DNA of 64,000 nt from Lautropia mirabilis (GCF_900637555.1 NZ_LR134378.1:630001-694000); one strand, 5' to 3'. Shown: positions 12,301 through 23,121, numbered from the stretch's first letter. A program made the numbers and translations. Notes: generated by a model from the letters alone, not told the origin.

Positions 12301-12888
12301 CACGGCCAGCTCAAGGCCGCGTTCGATGCCCTGACCGGCAGCGATGCCGCCGCCCGGGCCGCTGCCCGGCAGCAGGAGGCCGCGGCCGGCATGGCCGAGG
12401 CTGCCGAGCGCTATCTGCGCCTGAAGACCGCCGCACGGCTGCTGCAATGGTCCATGGAGCGCTTTCGCCAGACCCGCCAGGGCCCCATGCTGGCCCGCGC
12501 CTCGGAGATCTTCCAGGCGCTCACGCTGGGCTCGTTCAGCCGTCTGCTGGTGGATGCCGACAGCCATGACAGTCCCCGGCTGGTGAGCATCCGCACTGAT
12601 GGCAACAAGCCGGTGGAGGTACCCGGCCTCAGCGAAGGCACGCGCGACCAGCTCTACCTGGCGCTGCGGCTGGCGGCCCTGGACCAGCAGGCCAGCCAGG
12701 GCAGCCGCATGCCGCTGATTGCGGACGACCTCTTCATCAACTTCGACGACCGCCGGACAGAAGCCGGCCTGCAGGTGCTGGGTGAGGTCTCACGCCGCAT
12801 GCAGGTGATCCTGCTCACGCACCACGACCACTTGGTGCCGCTGGCCCGCCAGGTGCTGGGTGATGGGCTGAACGTGATCGAACTGTAG
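9343..12888 (+). CDS. YhaN/SbcC-like coiled-coil ATPase
   Basis: An SMC/Rad50-like ATPase (1181 aa) expected to complex with the phosphoesterase encoded just upstream. Residues 1-50 hold the N-terminal ATPase half with Walker A GANEAGKST. A very long Gln/Ala/Arg-rich heptad region (about residues 220-1000) is coiled coil. The C-terminal half carries the signature LSEGTRDQLYLALRLAAL, the Walker B segment PLIADDLFINFDD and the H-loop LLTHHDH. Start ATG 9343 has GGAG upstream. The SbcC zinc-hook CxxC was not seen in the coiled-coil centre, which fits YhaN rather than SbcC. Confidence 0.88.
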   Translation: MRIRELRLLRYGKFTDRLLALPHAPQDIHLVVGANEAGKSTMRRALSDWLFGFPMRSTGMDFLHPMQDLRLGGIIEDNPASREEPSSGQDTATGSTKTKASSDEQIRSLNFERRKGQKNTLRTPADEPLPDSTLHEWLGSLQTDEFRRMYALDHATLVEGSESILQASDDIGRMLFQAAAGIEHLGDALKTLQQEADSLWAPRKSGNRVFYQQQDAYEDARRTLGQAQLRTRDWKESHDALMDVQHQLEEARSKHAEIQQHIHRLERIRRVQPLLRDAEAVRQRQEALQASGMPPLLPEDARQIFEQASRQGALVQAEMTRLQTALNELDQALAAITLDTPVLARADEITRLDEARVQCHDHPARLQRHQEKLQTLQARVKALAAELGWPAEDEAAVAHRLLPPAWRERTAELIRRHQALQHAVEKARHERDAQAQNLSQWQAHLQSLASDGIDPALSDLLEQARRLGDPDAQSDALTRERQRLDAALEATLAGMGPWRQPIDRLQAMLVPEASQVDALRVQQHDDARALQARQEALQKKFQDIQQQEQALLQLVRHHQPVSREDVAQVRQQRDDDWQAIKADPANLPDRAGAFEARMHEADTLADARLERAQHEADRQSYANQLEKLKLECTGIESDIQAIETRMARRQADWKAQAAACGLPDLPLDAALTWLKRHQDALELLARRQTAEHQLKTLLQRVEALRQALTDRLALPATTGLDDALRQARERLETAQRIAGQRSTLEAQIQDAQRRLVPLQTALTQAESQWQEWQQAWQAALAEAGHEDTLPVDQLETRLAQMQDIQTLLAQMDSLRADEIEPLQNALDSWMRHARTLADQLMPDAPADMSVQDMALTLAGRLKAARQDEAEHHRLQQQQARNRQALEAARQQQIQVDALLQPLRVAAGIDDMALLGPAITHSEERRQIEHEIQRIETALREAGDGQPLESLRTEAASIEPDQLQVELNRLGTEAGQVVEDISRLGARHGQLKAAFDALTGSDAAARAAARQQEAAAGMAEAAERYLRLKTAARLLQWSMERFRQTRQGPMLARASEIFQALTLGSFSRLLVDADSHDSPRLVSIRTDGNKPVEVPGLSEGTRDQLYLALRLAALDQQASQGSRMPLIADDLFINFDDRRTEAGLQVLGEVSRRMQVILLTHHDHLVPLARQVLGDGLNVIEL

Positions 12889-12894
12889 GCAGCG

Positions 12895-14559
12895 TCAGTT
12901 TCCGTCGGGATTCCCGGCCGCGCCCATCCCGCCGCCCAGCAGCCCATCCAGCCGCTGCGTGCGGATGCCATAGAAGCGTTTCAGCGCCTCGATCTCGGCG
13001 CGTACCGCATCGGCATCCCGCGCCCGGCCGGTGCGGTTGCCCAGAATCATCTTGTTCTTGCCCGTGTGTTCGGGGCTGATGAACTCGAACACCTGCGCCT
13101 CATAGCCCTGAGTCTCCAGCAGCAGCGCCCGCAGTCCGTCCGTCAGCATCTCGGCTTCCTGGCCCAGATGGATGCCATGACGCAGCAGCGCATCCAGCGG
13201 GGCAGGCGCCTTCAGCTGCGGCCGCAGCTCACGGTGGCAGCAGGGCGAACACACCAGCATGGCGGCCTGCTGACGAATGCCCTGAAAGAGCGCATCGTCC
13301 GTGGCCGTGTCGCAGGCATGTAGTGCAATGACGATGTCGACCGCAGCCCCGTCGGACGCCGTGGCGCCCGAATCCCTGCTCTGCTCGGCATCTGCCCCGA
13401 CACCTGCAACACCCGCTGCAGCACGCCCATCGGCAATGCCCGTGATGACAGTACCGCCCGCAGCCGATGCGACCTGTGCCACTTCACAGGCCTGCAGGAT
13501 GTCGCCCTTCTCGAAGCGCAGTCCCGACAGGCCATGACGCTGGGCCAGTCGGTTGCAAAGTGCCACCAGGTCGGCACGGCGCTCAATGCCCACCATTTCC
13601 ACCTGCAGGCCCAGCGCATGCGTCAGATGGTCGTACAGCGCAAAGGTGAGATAACCCTTGCCCGCACCATAGTCACGGATGCGCAGCGGCGGCTGCCCTG
13701 CCCGCCCCACCTGGTTGGCCAGCGTGTTGTGCTGCCAGGCCTGGGCCACGATCTCGACGAACTTGTTGATCTGCCGCCACTTGCGGGCCATGGCCGGCAC
13801 CAGCGCGCCCGTCCTGCCCACGATGCCCAGGTCCACCAGATAGGGCCGGCCGATGTCCACCGGATAGCGTCGCTGCCGGTTGTGATCAGCCAGGTCGCCC
13901 CAGCCATCCTCATCCGGCAGGGTGTCATGGGCACGTGAGAAGGCATCGCCCGCGGCACGGGCTGCCGCCTGTCCGCTTCCCACCCTGCGCAGTTGCGTGA
14001 GCGCCCCCACGCCCGGCTGCCAGGACGCCGCACCACCGGCCGATGCCTGCACGCCCTCTTTCGGGTTCGGGTTCGGGTTCGGGTTCGGGTTCGGGTTCGG
14101 GTTCGGGTTCGGGTTCGGGTTCGGGTTCGGGTTCGGGTTCGGGTTCGGCAGATCATCCGCTGCCGGCCGACGATCCTGCAAGGACGGGTTCTCCGTCACC
14201 CGCTTCATCCGGAACAGCGGCCGTCCGCGCTTGCTGAAGCCCAGCTCGGCCGTCAGCTCGCGGGTTTCCAGAAGCGCCGTGCGCATGTCGCCCAACAGCG
14301 CATCGATCCGCACCAGCGCCTCGTCCACCGACAGGTTGTCGGTCTGGTCGCGCGTGTCGTACTGCCAGGCAAAGGCCAGCTTCACGCCATCGCGCATCCG
14401 TACCGGCTGGATGCGCAACCGCTGAAGCATCGGACCTTCATCCGTGAAGCCCGGCGGAAACATGGGCCGAGCCGGACGCGACAGCACCAGCCGCTTCAGC
14501 GTGCGCGCCGCGAGGGCTTCCCGAAGCAGCGTCAGGAAGCGCTCGCGTGGATCGGGCAT
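12895..14559 (-). CDS. SAM-dependent methyltransferase with (PN)n microsatellite linker
   Basis: A class I methyltransferase of the Methyltransf_32 type (554 aa). The SAM loop is RDYGAGKGYLTFALYDHL and the second acidic strand is EMVGIERRADL. VIALHACDTATDDAL and SPCCHREL are also characteristic of this group. An N-terminal domain (residues 1-140) is separated from the catalytic part by about 15 Pro-Asn dipeptides encoded by a hexanucleotide repeat. The substrate is unknown; related eukaryotic proteins are METTL25-like. The ATG overlaps the stop of the symporter gene upstream (TGATG), suggesting coupling. The gene converges on the yhaN-like gene with a 6-bp gap. Confidence 0.8.
   Translation of the reverse strand: MPDPRERFLTLLREALAARTLKRLVLSRPARPMFPPGFTDEGPMLQRLRIQPVRMRDGVKLAFAWQYDTRDQTDNLSVDEALVRIDALLGDMRTALLETRELTAELGFSKRGRPLFRMKRVTENPSLQDRRPAADDLPNPNPNPNPNPNPNPNPNPNPNPNPNPNPKEGVQASAGGAASWQPGVGALTQLRRVGSGQAAARAAGDAFSRAHDTLPDEDGWGDLADHNRQRRYPVDIGRPYLVDLGIVGRTGALVPAMARKWRQINKFVEIVAQAWQHNTLANQVGRAGQPPLRIRDYGAGKGYLTFALYDHLTHALGLQVEMVGIERRADLVALCNRLAQRHGLSGLRFEKGDILQACEVAQVASAAGGTVITGIADGRAAAGVAGVGADAEQSRDSGATASDGAAVDIVIALHACDTATDDALFQGIRQQAAMLVCSPCCHRELRPQLKAPAPLDALLRHGIHLGQEAEMLTDGLRALLLETQGYEAQVFEFISPEHTGKNKMILGNRTGRARDADAVRAEIEALKRFYGIRTQRLDGLLGGGMGAAGNPDGN
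14060..14148. repeat. Hexanucleotide tandem repeat TTCGGG, 14 full copies plus 5 bases
   Basis: Fourteen perfect TTCGGG units followed by TTCGG, lying inside the methyltransferase gene. On the minus strand it reads CCGAAC and encodes alternating Pro and Asn. Unit gain or loss keeps the reading frame. Confidence 0.98.
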
Positions 14560-15989
14560 CACTTCCAGATCTCTTCTTCGATCTGACCCTTCAGCTCAGG
14601 ATAGTCGCTGAGCCGGAAGCGCGGATCCCCATGCTTGGCCTGCTCGAAGTAGTCGCGCGTGAGCTTGACCACCAGGCCGGACAGCAGCGTGATGCCCACC
14701 AGGTTGATGATGGCCATGATGCCCATCACCGCATCGGCTGCATCGAACACTGTGGTGATGGCCTCGCGCGCCCCCCAGACAATGAACACCAGCACCAGCG
14801 TGCGCAGGATGAACAGGCACGGCTTGTTGTTGATGTTCAGGTAGGTGAGCGCCCCCTCGGCGTAGGAATAGTTGCCGATGATGGAGGTGAAGGCGAAGAA
14901 GAACACGGCCAGCGCCACGAAGTCCTTGCCGTGATCACCGATGTGGTAGGCCAGCGCATGCTGGGTCAGCACCGTGCCGGTGACACCCGAGCCCGGCTGC
15001 AGCGCATCGGACATCAGGATCATCACGCCAGTGGCGGTACAGATCAGGATGGTGTCGATGAACACGCCCAGGGCCTGCACGAAGCCCTGCGAGGACGGAT
15101 GGTGCGGGCTGGGGATGGCCACGGCCGCGATGTTCGGTGCGGAACCCATGCCGGCCTCGTTGGAATACAGGCCACGCTTGACGCCGTTGAGCATGGCAGC
15201 CGTCATGCCGCCCACCAGGCCGCCTGCCGCCTGATCCAGACCGAAAGCGCTGCGCACGATCAGAACGAGCACGTCCGGGATCTTGTCGACATTGGCCACC
15301 AGCACCCACAGGGCCACGCCCAGATAGGCCACCGCCATGAACGGCACCACCACCTCGGCCACACGCGCGATGTTGCGGATGCCGCCGAAGATCACGATGC
15401 CCGAGAGCACGGCCAGCGCCACGCCCACCTGGGTGCGATCCAGGCCGAAGGATTCACTGAACGACTCGGAAATGGCGTTGGCCTGCACGGCGTTGAACAC
15501 CAGACCGAACACCACCAGCAGCGCCACCGAGAACACGGCGCCCGCCCACGGCGACTTCAGGCCACGGCTGATGTAGAAGGCCGGGCCGCCGCGATAGAGA
15601 CCATGATGGTCGTTGACCTTGTAGAGCTGTGCCAGCGCACTTTCCGCGTAGGCCGTGGCCATGCCCAGCAGGGCCACGATCCACATCCAGAAGAGCGCCC
15701 CGGGGCCGCCGGTGTAGACCGCCACGGCCACACCGGCGATGTTGCCGGTCCCCACCCGCGAGGCCAGGCTGGTGGTCAGCGCCTGGATGGGGGTGATGCC
15801 CTGGCTGTCCTTCTCGGGCGTACGGGTCACCGCACGGATGAATTCCCGAAAACGGAAGATCTGCAGAAAGCGCAGACGGATCGAGAAATAGATGCCTACC
15901 GCCAGCAGGCCGTAGATCAGAATGTAGCCCCAGACGACCGTGTTGATCGCATCAATCGCATTGGTCATGGCGTTGGCGATCACATCCAT
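14559..15989 (-). CDS. Alanine/glycine:cation symporter (AGCS family)
   Basis: A 476-aa inner-membrane transporter importing alanine or glycine with Na+ or H+. The AGCS hallmarks are visible: LASRVGTGNIAGVAVAVYTGGPGALFW-type segment near the N-terminus, MLNGVKRGLYSNEAGMGSAPN in the middle, and about eleven hydrophobic spans. The ATG at 15989 is preceded by AGGAG at a good distance. The downstream methyltransferase start overlaps its stop. I looked for a glycine riboswitch in the upstream 215 bp and did not recognise one. Confidence 0.93.
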   Translation of the reverse strand: MDVIANAMTNAIDAINTVVWGYILIYGLLAVGIYFSIRLRFLQIFRFREFIRAVTRTPEKDSQGITPIQALTTSLASRVGTGNIAGVAVAVYTGGPGALFWMWIVALLGMATAYAESALAQLYKVNDHHGLYRGGPAFYISRGLKSPWAGAVFSVALLVVFGLVFNAVQANAISESFSESFGLDRTQVGVALAVLSGIVIFGGIRNIARVAEVVVPFMAVAYLGVALWVLVANVDKIPDVLVLIVRSAFGLDQAAGGLVGGMTAAMLNGVKRGLYSNEAGMGSAPNIAAVAIPSPHHPSSQGFVQALGVFIDTILICTATGVMILMSDALQPGSGVTGTVLTQHALAYHIGDHGKDFVALAVFFFAFTSIIGNYSYAEGALTYLNINNKPCLFILRTLVLVFIVWGAREAITTVFDAADAVMGIMAIINLVGITLLSGLVVKLTRDYFEQAKHGDPRFRLSDYPELKGQIEEEIWK

Positions 15990-16204
15990 GACAGAGTCTC
16001 CTGCCGTACAACACCCATGTTTTCACTCCTGGCCACTTGCCCTGCGGGCAGGCCGATAGACGTTACGTGACAGACAGTGCCCCAGAAAAGGCCGCTCATC
16101 GGCCCCTGCATGCCGCTGGCACTGTCGCATATTCCAAGCGTGCGATGATAGCCGAAGGCAGGGCCCGCACCTGCCAATGTTCACGCGCTCATGGAGAGAA
16201 CCGA

Positions 16205-16399
16205 ATGCGCCTTCTGCTTGCCATCTTCCTGCCCCCCGTCGTGTTCTTCACGATCGGTCGCCCCATCGCCGGCATCATCTGCCTGCTGCTGATGATCACG
16301 CTGATCGGCTGGATTCCGGCCGCCATCTGGGCCACCTACGCGCTCAGCCAGTACAAGACCGAAAAGAGGATCCAGGAAGCGCTGGGTGATCGGCGCTGA
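16205..16399 (+). CDS. YqaE/Pmp3 family small membrane protein
   Basis: A 64-aa peptide with two transmembrane helices joined by a short turn (FLPPVVFFTIG, then IICLLLMITLIGWIPAAIWA), the Pmp3/UPF0057 pattern. Family members affect membrane potential and salt tolerance, but the bacterial role is unclear. The ATG at 16205 is preceded by GGAGAG. The upstream region is shared with the divergent symporter gene. A hairpin separates it from the convergent fdhD. Confidence 0.85.
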   Translation: MRLLLAIFLPPVVFFTIGRPIAGIICLLLMITLIGWIPAAIWATYALSQYKTEKRIQEALGDRR

Positions 16400-16401
16400 A
16401 A

Positions 16402-16422
16402 CGGCATCCCGACCGGATGCCG
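16402..16422. terminator. Hairpin between convergent genes
   Basis: An 8-bp perfect stem (CGGCATCC / GGATGCCG) with a 5-nt loop, located between the stops of the Pmp3 gene and fdhD. There is no clear T-run; it may act on both strands. Confidence 0.45.
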
Positions 16423-16435
16423 GTCGGACGTTGGG

Positions 16436-17296
16436 TCAGTCCTCGAAGCCGAGCCGATCGGCAAAGGTGTAGGCCACCATCCGCCGGCCGTCACGTACCA
16501 GGCCAGCCAACGCCACGCCACATTCGTGGGCGGTCTGAATGGCCAATGAGGTGGGGGCCGAAACCGCCACCAGGGCACCGGCGCGGATCATGGCCGCCTT
16601 CTGAACCATCTCGAAGCTGGCCCGGCTGGTGATGGCGATGAAACCCTGATCCACGGCTATGTTGGCGCGGATCATCGCGCCGATGAGCTTGTCCAGGGCA
16701 TTGTGACGGCCCACATCCTCGCGCAGCAGCTGCACTTCGCCTTCAAGGTTGCACCAGGCAGCCGCATGGGTGGCGCCGGTGAGCTTCTGCAGCATCTGGG
16801 CAGATTTCAGGCTGGATTCAGCCCGCAGCACGGCGGTCGATGTGAGACGGACGGGATGGGCCGGTGCCGGGGGATCCCGCCGAACCTGTCCCAGGCTGTC
16901 GGTGCCGCACAGGCCGCAGCCGGTGCGCCCGGCCATGTTCCGGCGACGTTCACGCAGTCGCCACGCGCAGGCCGAAGCCACTTCGAGGTGGACTTCCACC
17001 CCCTGCCGGACCTCGTTCACGTCCACCCCGTACAGTTCGTCGGGGGAGGCCAGCAAGCCCTCGGTGATACCGAAACCGAGGGCAAAATCTTCCAGATCGC
17101 CCGGTGAGGTCATCATGACGGCATGCGAGATGCCGTTGAAGACCAGCGCGACGGGAGTCTCCCGGGCGATCCAGTCCGACACCTTCTCCTGTTGATGATC
17201 CTTCCAGACCCGAGCCTCCAGGGAATCGGCTCCGAACTCGGGGTGCGTTTCCAGTGAACGCCAGGCCTGGAATGGAGAAGCTGTCGAATCGTCCAT
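16436..17296 (-). CDS. fdhD: Formate dehydrogenase sulfurtransferase FdhD
   Basis: FdhD transfers sulfur from the IscS desulfurase to the molybdenum cofactor and is needed for active formate dehydrogenase. The sulfur-carrying cysteine pair is in TGCGLCGTDSL. Other conserved parts are ETPVALVFNGISHAVMM near the N-terminus, EDVGRHNALDKLIG and SRASFEMVQKAA. The protein has 286 aa, a normal length. No formate dehydrogenase gene is in the window. Its ATG shares a base with the azurin stop (TGATG), so the two are probably co-translated. Confidence 0.95.
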   Translation of the reverse strand: MDDSTASPFQAWRSLETHPEFGADSLEARVWKDHQQEKVSDWIARETPVALVFNGISHAVMMTSPGDLEDFALGFGITEGLLASPDELYGVDVNEVRQGVEVHLEVASACAWRLRERRRNMAGRTGCGLCGTDSLGQVRRDPPAPAHPVRLTSTAVLRAESSLKSAQMLQKLTGATHAAAWCNLEGEVQLLREDVGRHNALDKLIGAMIRANIAVDQGFIAITSRASFEMVQKAAMIRAGALVAVSAPTSLAIQTAHECGVALAGLVRDGRRMVAYTFADRLGFED

Positions 17297-17742
17297 CAAC
17301 CGAAAATCAGTTTGCCCTTCATCACGCTCCAGTGACCGGGGAAGGAGCAGAAGAAGGTATAGTCGCCGCCTTTCTCGAACTTGTCCATCGGGATGGTGAT
17401 GGTGTCGGACTCGCCGCCGCCGATCAGCTTGGTGTGGGCCAGCACGCGGGCGTCATCCTTGGGAACATAGTTGTCGGCAGCGGTGGTCTTGCCGCCAGCC
17501 TTGGCAACGGCCTTGAAGTCTTCCGTCTTGGTCAGGACCAGGTTGTGGCCCATGGCGGAGACAGGCATCTTGCCGACGTGCTTGAGCGTCAGCTTCAGCT
17601 CGGTGCAGTCACCGGCGACCTTGATCTCCTTCGTGCTGAAGGTCATGGCGTCGGTGGCATCGACCTCGGCTTCGCACGTCTTGGCCATGACGGAAGCAGA
17701 GCCCAGCATCAGTGCAGCAACCAGAATACCTTTGGTGAACAT
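17296..17742 (-). CDS. azu: Azurin (periplasmic type I blue copper protein)
   Basis: A small periplasmic electron carrier. A signal peptide of about 20 residues ends in ASVMA. The mature part has the azurin layout: a cysteine pair, a histidine ligand in MGHNLVL, and the C-terminal loop FFCSFPGHWSVMKG giving the Cys, His and Met copper ligands. At 148 aa it matches family length. AGGAG precedes the ATG. It is the first gene of a two-gene unit with fdhD, an unusual pairing that may reflect use under low oxygen. Confidence 0.95.
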   Translation of the reverse strand: MFTKGILVAALMLGSASVMAKTCEAEVDATDAMTFSTKEIKVAGDCTELKLTLKHVGKMPVSAMGHNLVLTKTEDFKAVAKAGGKTTAADNYVPKDDARVLAHTKLIGGGESDTITIPMDKFEKGGDYTFFCSFPGHWSVMKGKLIFG

Positions 17743-17941
17743 GGATTTCTCCTGCTTAACGATTGAACAAAGGAAATGACTGTTTCAGTCTATCGGAACG
17801 ACTTTGGTCATAACTGAACGAACATCAAGTCACGACCGTCAAATTAGACGTTCATCAATGTACAGCACAGTGTACTCCCAGTCCAATCATTAACCTCTCT
17901 CATTCAGGGAATAAGACAAGCAGGTTGTGGTGCTGCAGGGG

Positions 17942-18484
17942 TCAGTTCACATCTTTCAACACATGGCAGGCCGGCTGCAGCATCCGGTCGCCGTCTCCCA
18001 GCCAGATCTGGCCATCCTGCACGATGCACTGCAGGGCTGCCCCGCGCTGCGCAAGATCGGCCAGCCCCTTGCTGTCTTCGGGTTCCAGGGCCATGACCTG
18101 CAGGTTGGCAAGACGCTCCAGCGTCTCGCGGGCCTTCTGCCACCAGGCCTGGGCCGTGCGCCCATAGGCCAGCACCACCACCCGGTCGGCCCTGGCGGCA
18201 GCCTTCTTCACCAGCCGGTCATCGGGCAGGCCCACGTCGATCCATAGACGGATCGTGCCATCCGGGGCCTCAGCATGCAGGTCGGCCTCGTCCTCGGCGG
18301 AGAGCCCCCGGCCGAAGCGCAGGTCATCGGCTGCAAAGAGTGCGAAGGCCAGCACCCGCACCATCATGCGCTCGTCGTTCTCGGAAGGATGCCGGGCCAC
18401 GGTCAGCGAATGCTCGCCGTAGTAGCCACGGTCCATGTCCGAGACGTTCAGCGTCAGCCGGAAGATCGTCGATTTCAGTGCCAT
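17942..18484 (-). CDS. yaeQ: YaeQ family protein
   Basis: A 180-aa YaeQ protein beginning MALKSTIFRLTLNVSDMDRGYY, followed by the family segment HPSENDERMMVRVLAFALFA. The fold resembles PD-(D/E)XK nucleases and E. coli YaeQ was linked to transcription-elongation suppression of rfaH defects; the biochemical role is uncertain. Conserved acidic and lysine positions lie in LWIDVGLPD and LVKKAAARA. It sits 42 bp downstream of gyrB on the same strand. Confidence 0.9.
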   Translation of the reverse strand: MALKSTIFRLTLNVSDMDRGYYGEHSLTVARHPSENDERMMVRVLAFALFAADDLRFGRGLSAEDEADLHAEAPDGTIRLWIDVGLPDDRLVKKAAARADRVVVLAYGRTAQAWWQKARETLERLANLQVMALEPEDSKGLADLAQRGAALQCIVQDGQIWLGDGDRMLQPACHVLKDVN

Positions 18485-18526
18485 CCGGCCCCCTTCCCGT
18501 CAGGGCCGGCCATGTGCCATGGGGCC

Positions 18527-21085
<2,559 letters not shown>

Positions 21086-21299
21086 TCATCCATGAAGGCA
21101 TAGGCAGACCGCAGGCACACGGCGGCCAATTCGACAGCATAACAGGCCGGCGCCCCCTTTCCGGCCTGAAACCGCCCGGCAAGGTCCGAAACACGACAGG
21201 GACGTTGCCCCGGAGGCACCCGCAGGCATCGGATCCGGCGGGCGGCGAGCCTCCGAAGCCTCATGACGAACCCATGAGGCGGGCAGGGCGATCCGGCGC

Positions 21300-22454
21300 T
21301 CAGATCCGCATCGGCATCAGCACGTAGCGGAAGCTCTCGTCACCCGGCAGCGTCAGCAGTGCACTGGAGGTGGCGTCACCGAAGGCCATCGTCACCCGGT
21401 CCGTCTTCAGTGTGCCCAGCACATCCAGCAGATAGGAGACGTTGAAACCGATATCGAGAGGCGCGCCACCATAGTCGATATCAATCTCTTCCGAGGCTTC
21501 TTCCTGCTCGGTGTTGCTGCTCTGGATGCCCAGGCGGCCCGGCGCCAGGCCCAGCCGCACCCCGCGGAACTTTTCGTTGCTGAGAATGGAGGCCCGCTGA
21601 AGCGCCTGAGCCAGGGTCTCGCGTTCCAGCTCGATGACCTTCTGGTAGCCCTTCGGGATCACCCGCTGGTAGTCGGGGAACTTGCCTTCCAGCAGCTTGC
21701 TGATGAACTCGATGTCGCCAAAGCGCAGCCGCACCTGGGTACCGATGATTTCCATCCGCACCGGCTCGTCGCTGTCACCCAGCAGCCGCAGCAGCTCCAG
21801 CACCGACTTGCGCGGCAGGATCGCGTCCGCCTGGCCGGCGGCATGGACCTCTACATCCTCGCAGAAGGCCAGTCGGTGCCCTTCCGTGGCCACGGCGCGC
21901 ATTCCGGCCGGACTCAGCACCAGCAGCAGACCATTCAGATAGAAGCGGATGTCCTGCTGGGCCATGGCGAAGTGGACCATCTGCAGAAGGTGACGAAGCT
22001 TCTTCTGGGACAGCGTCACATCGGCGCGAAGATCGGCCGTGCTTCCGTCTCCTGCCGAACCCGATCCTGGGCCAGCCTGGTCGGTGGCTCCTGCCTTCAT
22101 CACCGGAAAGTCTTCGGACGGCAGTGTCTGCAACGCAAAGCGTGAACGGGTCGTCTTCAGGTTCAGCTTGTTGCCATTGAGCTCGATGGTGACGTCCGTG
22201 TCCGGCAGGGCCCGCAGGATGTCGATCAGCTTCTTGGCCGACACGGTCGTGGCCGTGGTGCCGGATCCGGCACCGATGCTGGCCTGTGTCCGAACCTGGA
22301 TCTCCATGTCGGTACCGGTGAACGTCACGGCTTCACCTTGCTGACGAATCAGCACATTGGCCAGGATGGGCTGGGTGTGCCGTTTCTCGATGATGCCTGC
22401 CACAGTCTGCAAGGGTTTCAGGACGGCGTCCCGGGGGGCATGAATGATCTGCAT
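21300..22454 (-). CDS. dnaN: DNA polymerase III beta sliding clamp
   Basis: The 384-aa processivity clamp of the replicative polymerase. It has three topologically similar domains. Start and end segments are standard (KPLQTVAGIIEKRHTQPILANVLI; end LPGDESFRYVLMPMRI). A Gly/Ser/Ala-rich insert at about residues 127-145, between domains I and II, is longer than usual. Transcription probably continues from dnaA or starts within the 667-bp region upstream. Confidence 0.98.
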   Translation of the reverse strand: MQIIHAPRDAVLKPLQTVAGIIEKRHTQPILANVLIRQQGEAVTFTGTDMEIQVRTQASIGAGSGTTATTVSAKKLIDILRALPDTDVTIELNGNKLNLKTTRSRFALQTLPSEDFPVMKAGATDQAGPGSGSAGDGSTADLRADVTLSQKKLRHLLQMVHFAMAQQDIRFYLNGLLLVLSPAGMRAVATEGHRLAFCEDVEVHAAGQADAILPRKSVLELLRLLGDSDEPVRMEIIGTQVRLRFGDIEFISKLLEGKFPDYQRVIPKGYQKVIELERETLAQALQRASILSNEKFRGVRLGLAPGRLGIQSSNTEQEEASEEIDIDYGGAPLDIGFNVSYLLDVLGTLKTDRVTMAFGDATSSALLTLPGDESFRYVLMPMRI

Positions 22455-22735
22455 GGCGTCTTTTCCTGATGTCTTTCCGTTTCTGAAGATCTATCTATAT
22501 CTTTTAATGTTGTTGTTGTTTAGAGGCGTCGATGCCCTGTGGATAACCTTGGCGAGGCGCTTGTAGACTGGATCTTCACGATGAGAAACGATGTGGGGAC
22601 GGCGGGATTGCCGAGTCGTCGGATTGTGGACATTTCCGGCCTCCTGCCTGAAACCCCGGTTTGTCCACATTTTGCCGGTCATGGGCTTACCTGCTTGCTG
22701 ACCGGTTGTGCACAACCCGCGTCCGTTGCCTGCTA

Positions 22736-22755
22736 TTTAGGCATGTTTGCCTAAA
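22736..22755. repeat. Inverted repeat TTTAGGCA-N4-TGCCTAAA in candidate oriC
   Basis: Perfect 8-bp arms with a 4-bp centre (TGTT), between the DnaA boxes. It could be a protein-binding site; it is not a DnaA box. Confidence 0.6.
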
Positions 22756-22897
22756 TTCAAGGCATTCGATGGTTCGAAATCCGGACATCCGGTGTCCAAC
22801 ATTGTGGATAACTCTACCACTGCCGCTTCCGATGCGCTTGTCGGACGGTCTGGGGATATCTTCCGGTTATCCACAATCGGCGACGAGTTGCGATGTT

Positions 22898-22917
22898 AAC
22901 CCGTCGTCAGACGGGTT
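22898..22917. repeat. Hairpin AACCCGTC-GTCA-GACGGGTT near the dnaA 3' side
   Basis: Perfect 8-bp arms with a 4-nt loop, about 200 bp beyond the dnaA stop. No T-run follows on the minus strand, so a terminator role is uncertain. Confidence 0.5.
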
Positions 22918-23121
22918 CAGGGTCCTTCATGAAAGGGGGTCTACGGACTGTCGTCCCCTTCGACGCCGAAGCGCCGCGAGAGGCTGACAGAGGAAAGAAG
23001 ATGGATGCCCAGAGATGGGTGGAGGTGGGCATTCCAGAAGCCGGGTCCTGATCGCGTGGACCAGGAATCTTCTCTTTTGAAGAAGAAGCGCACCGGCGTG
23101 CGCAACCTGTCTGGAATGTTT

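Larger units (their letters stand above)
22455..23121. other. Candidate replication origin (oriC), dnaN-dnaA intergenic region
   Basis: This 667-bp gene-free region contains three perfect DnaA boxes: TGTGGATAA at 22538-22546 and 22803-22811, and TTATCCACA at 22867-22875. A one-mismatch box TTGTCCACA is at 22661-22669, with weaker ones near 22625. The end next to dnaN (about 22485-22522) is AT-rich with repeated TTG triplets, a plausible unwinding element. Two short inverted repeats lie inside. Location between dnaA and dnaN fits many bacteria. No experimental proof is implied. Confidence 0.72.

Noticed and set aside
14060-14148. Telomere-like or CRISPR-like array
   Set aside because: The units are adjacent hexamers without spacers, inside a coding region; it is a microsatellite.
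15990-16204. Glycine riboswitch upstream of the alanine/glycine symporter
   Set aside because: Searched both strands for the conserved aptamer core and did not recognise it.
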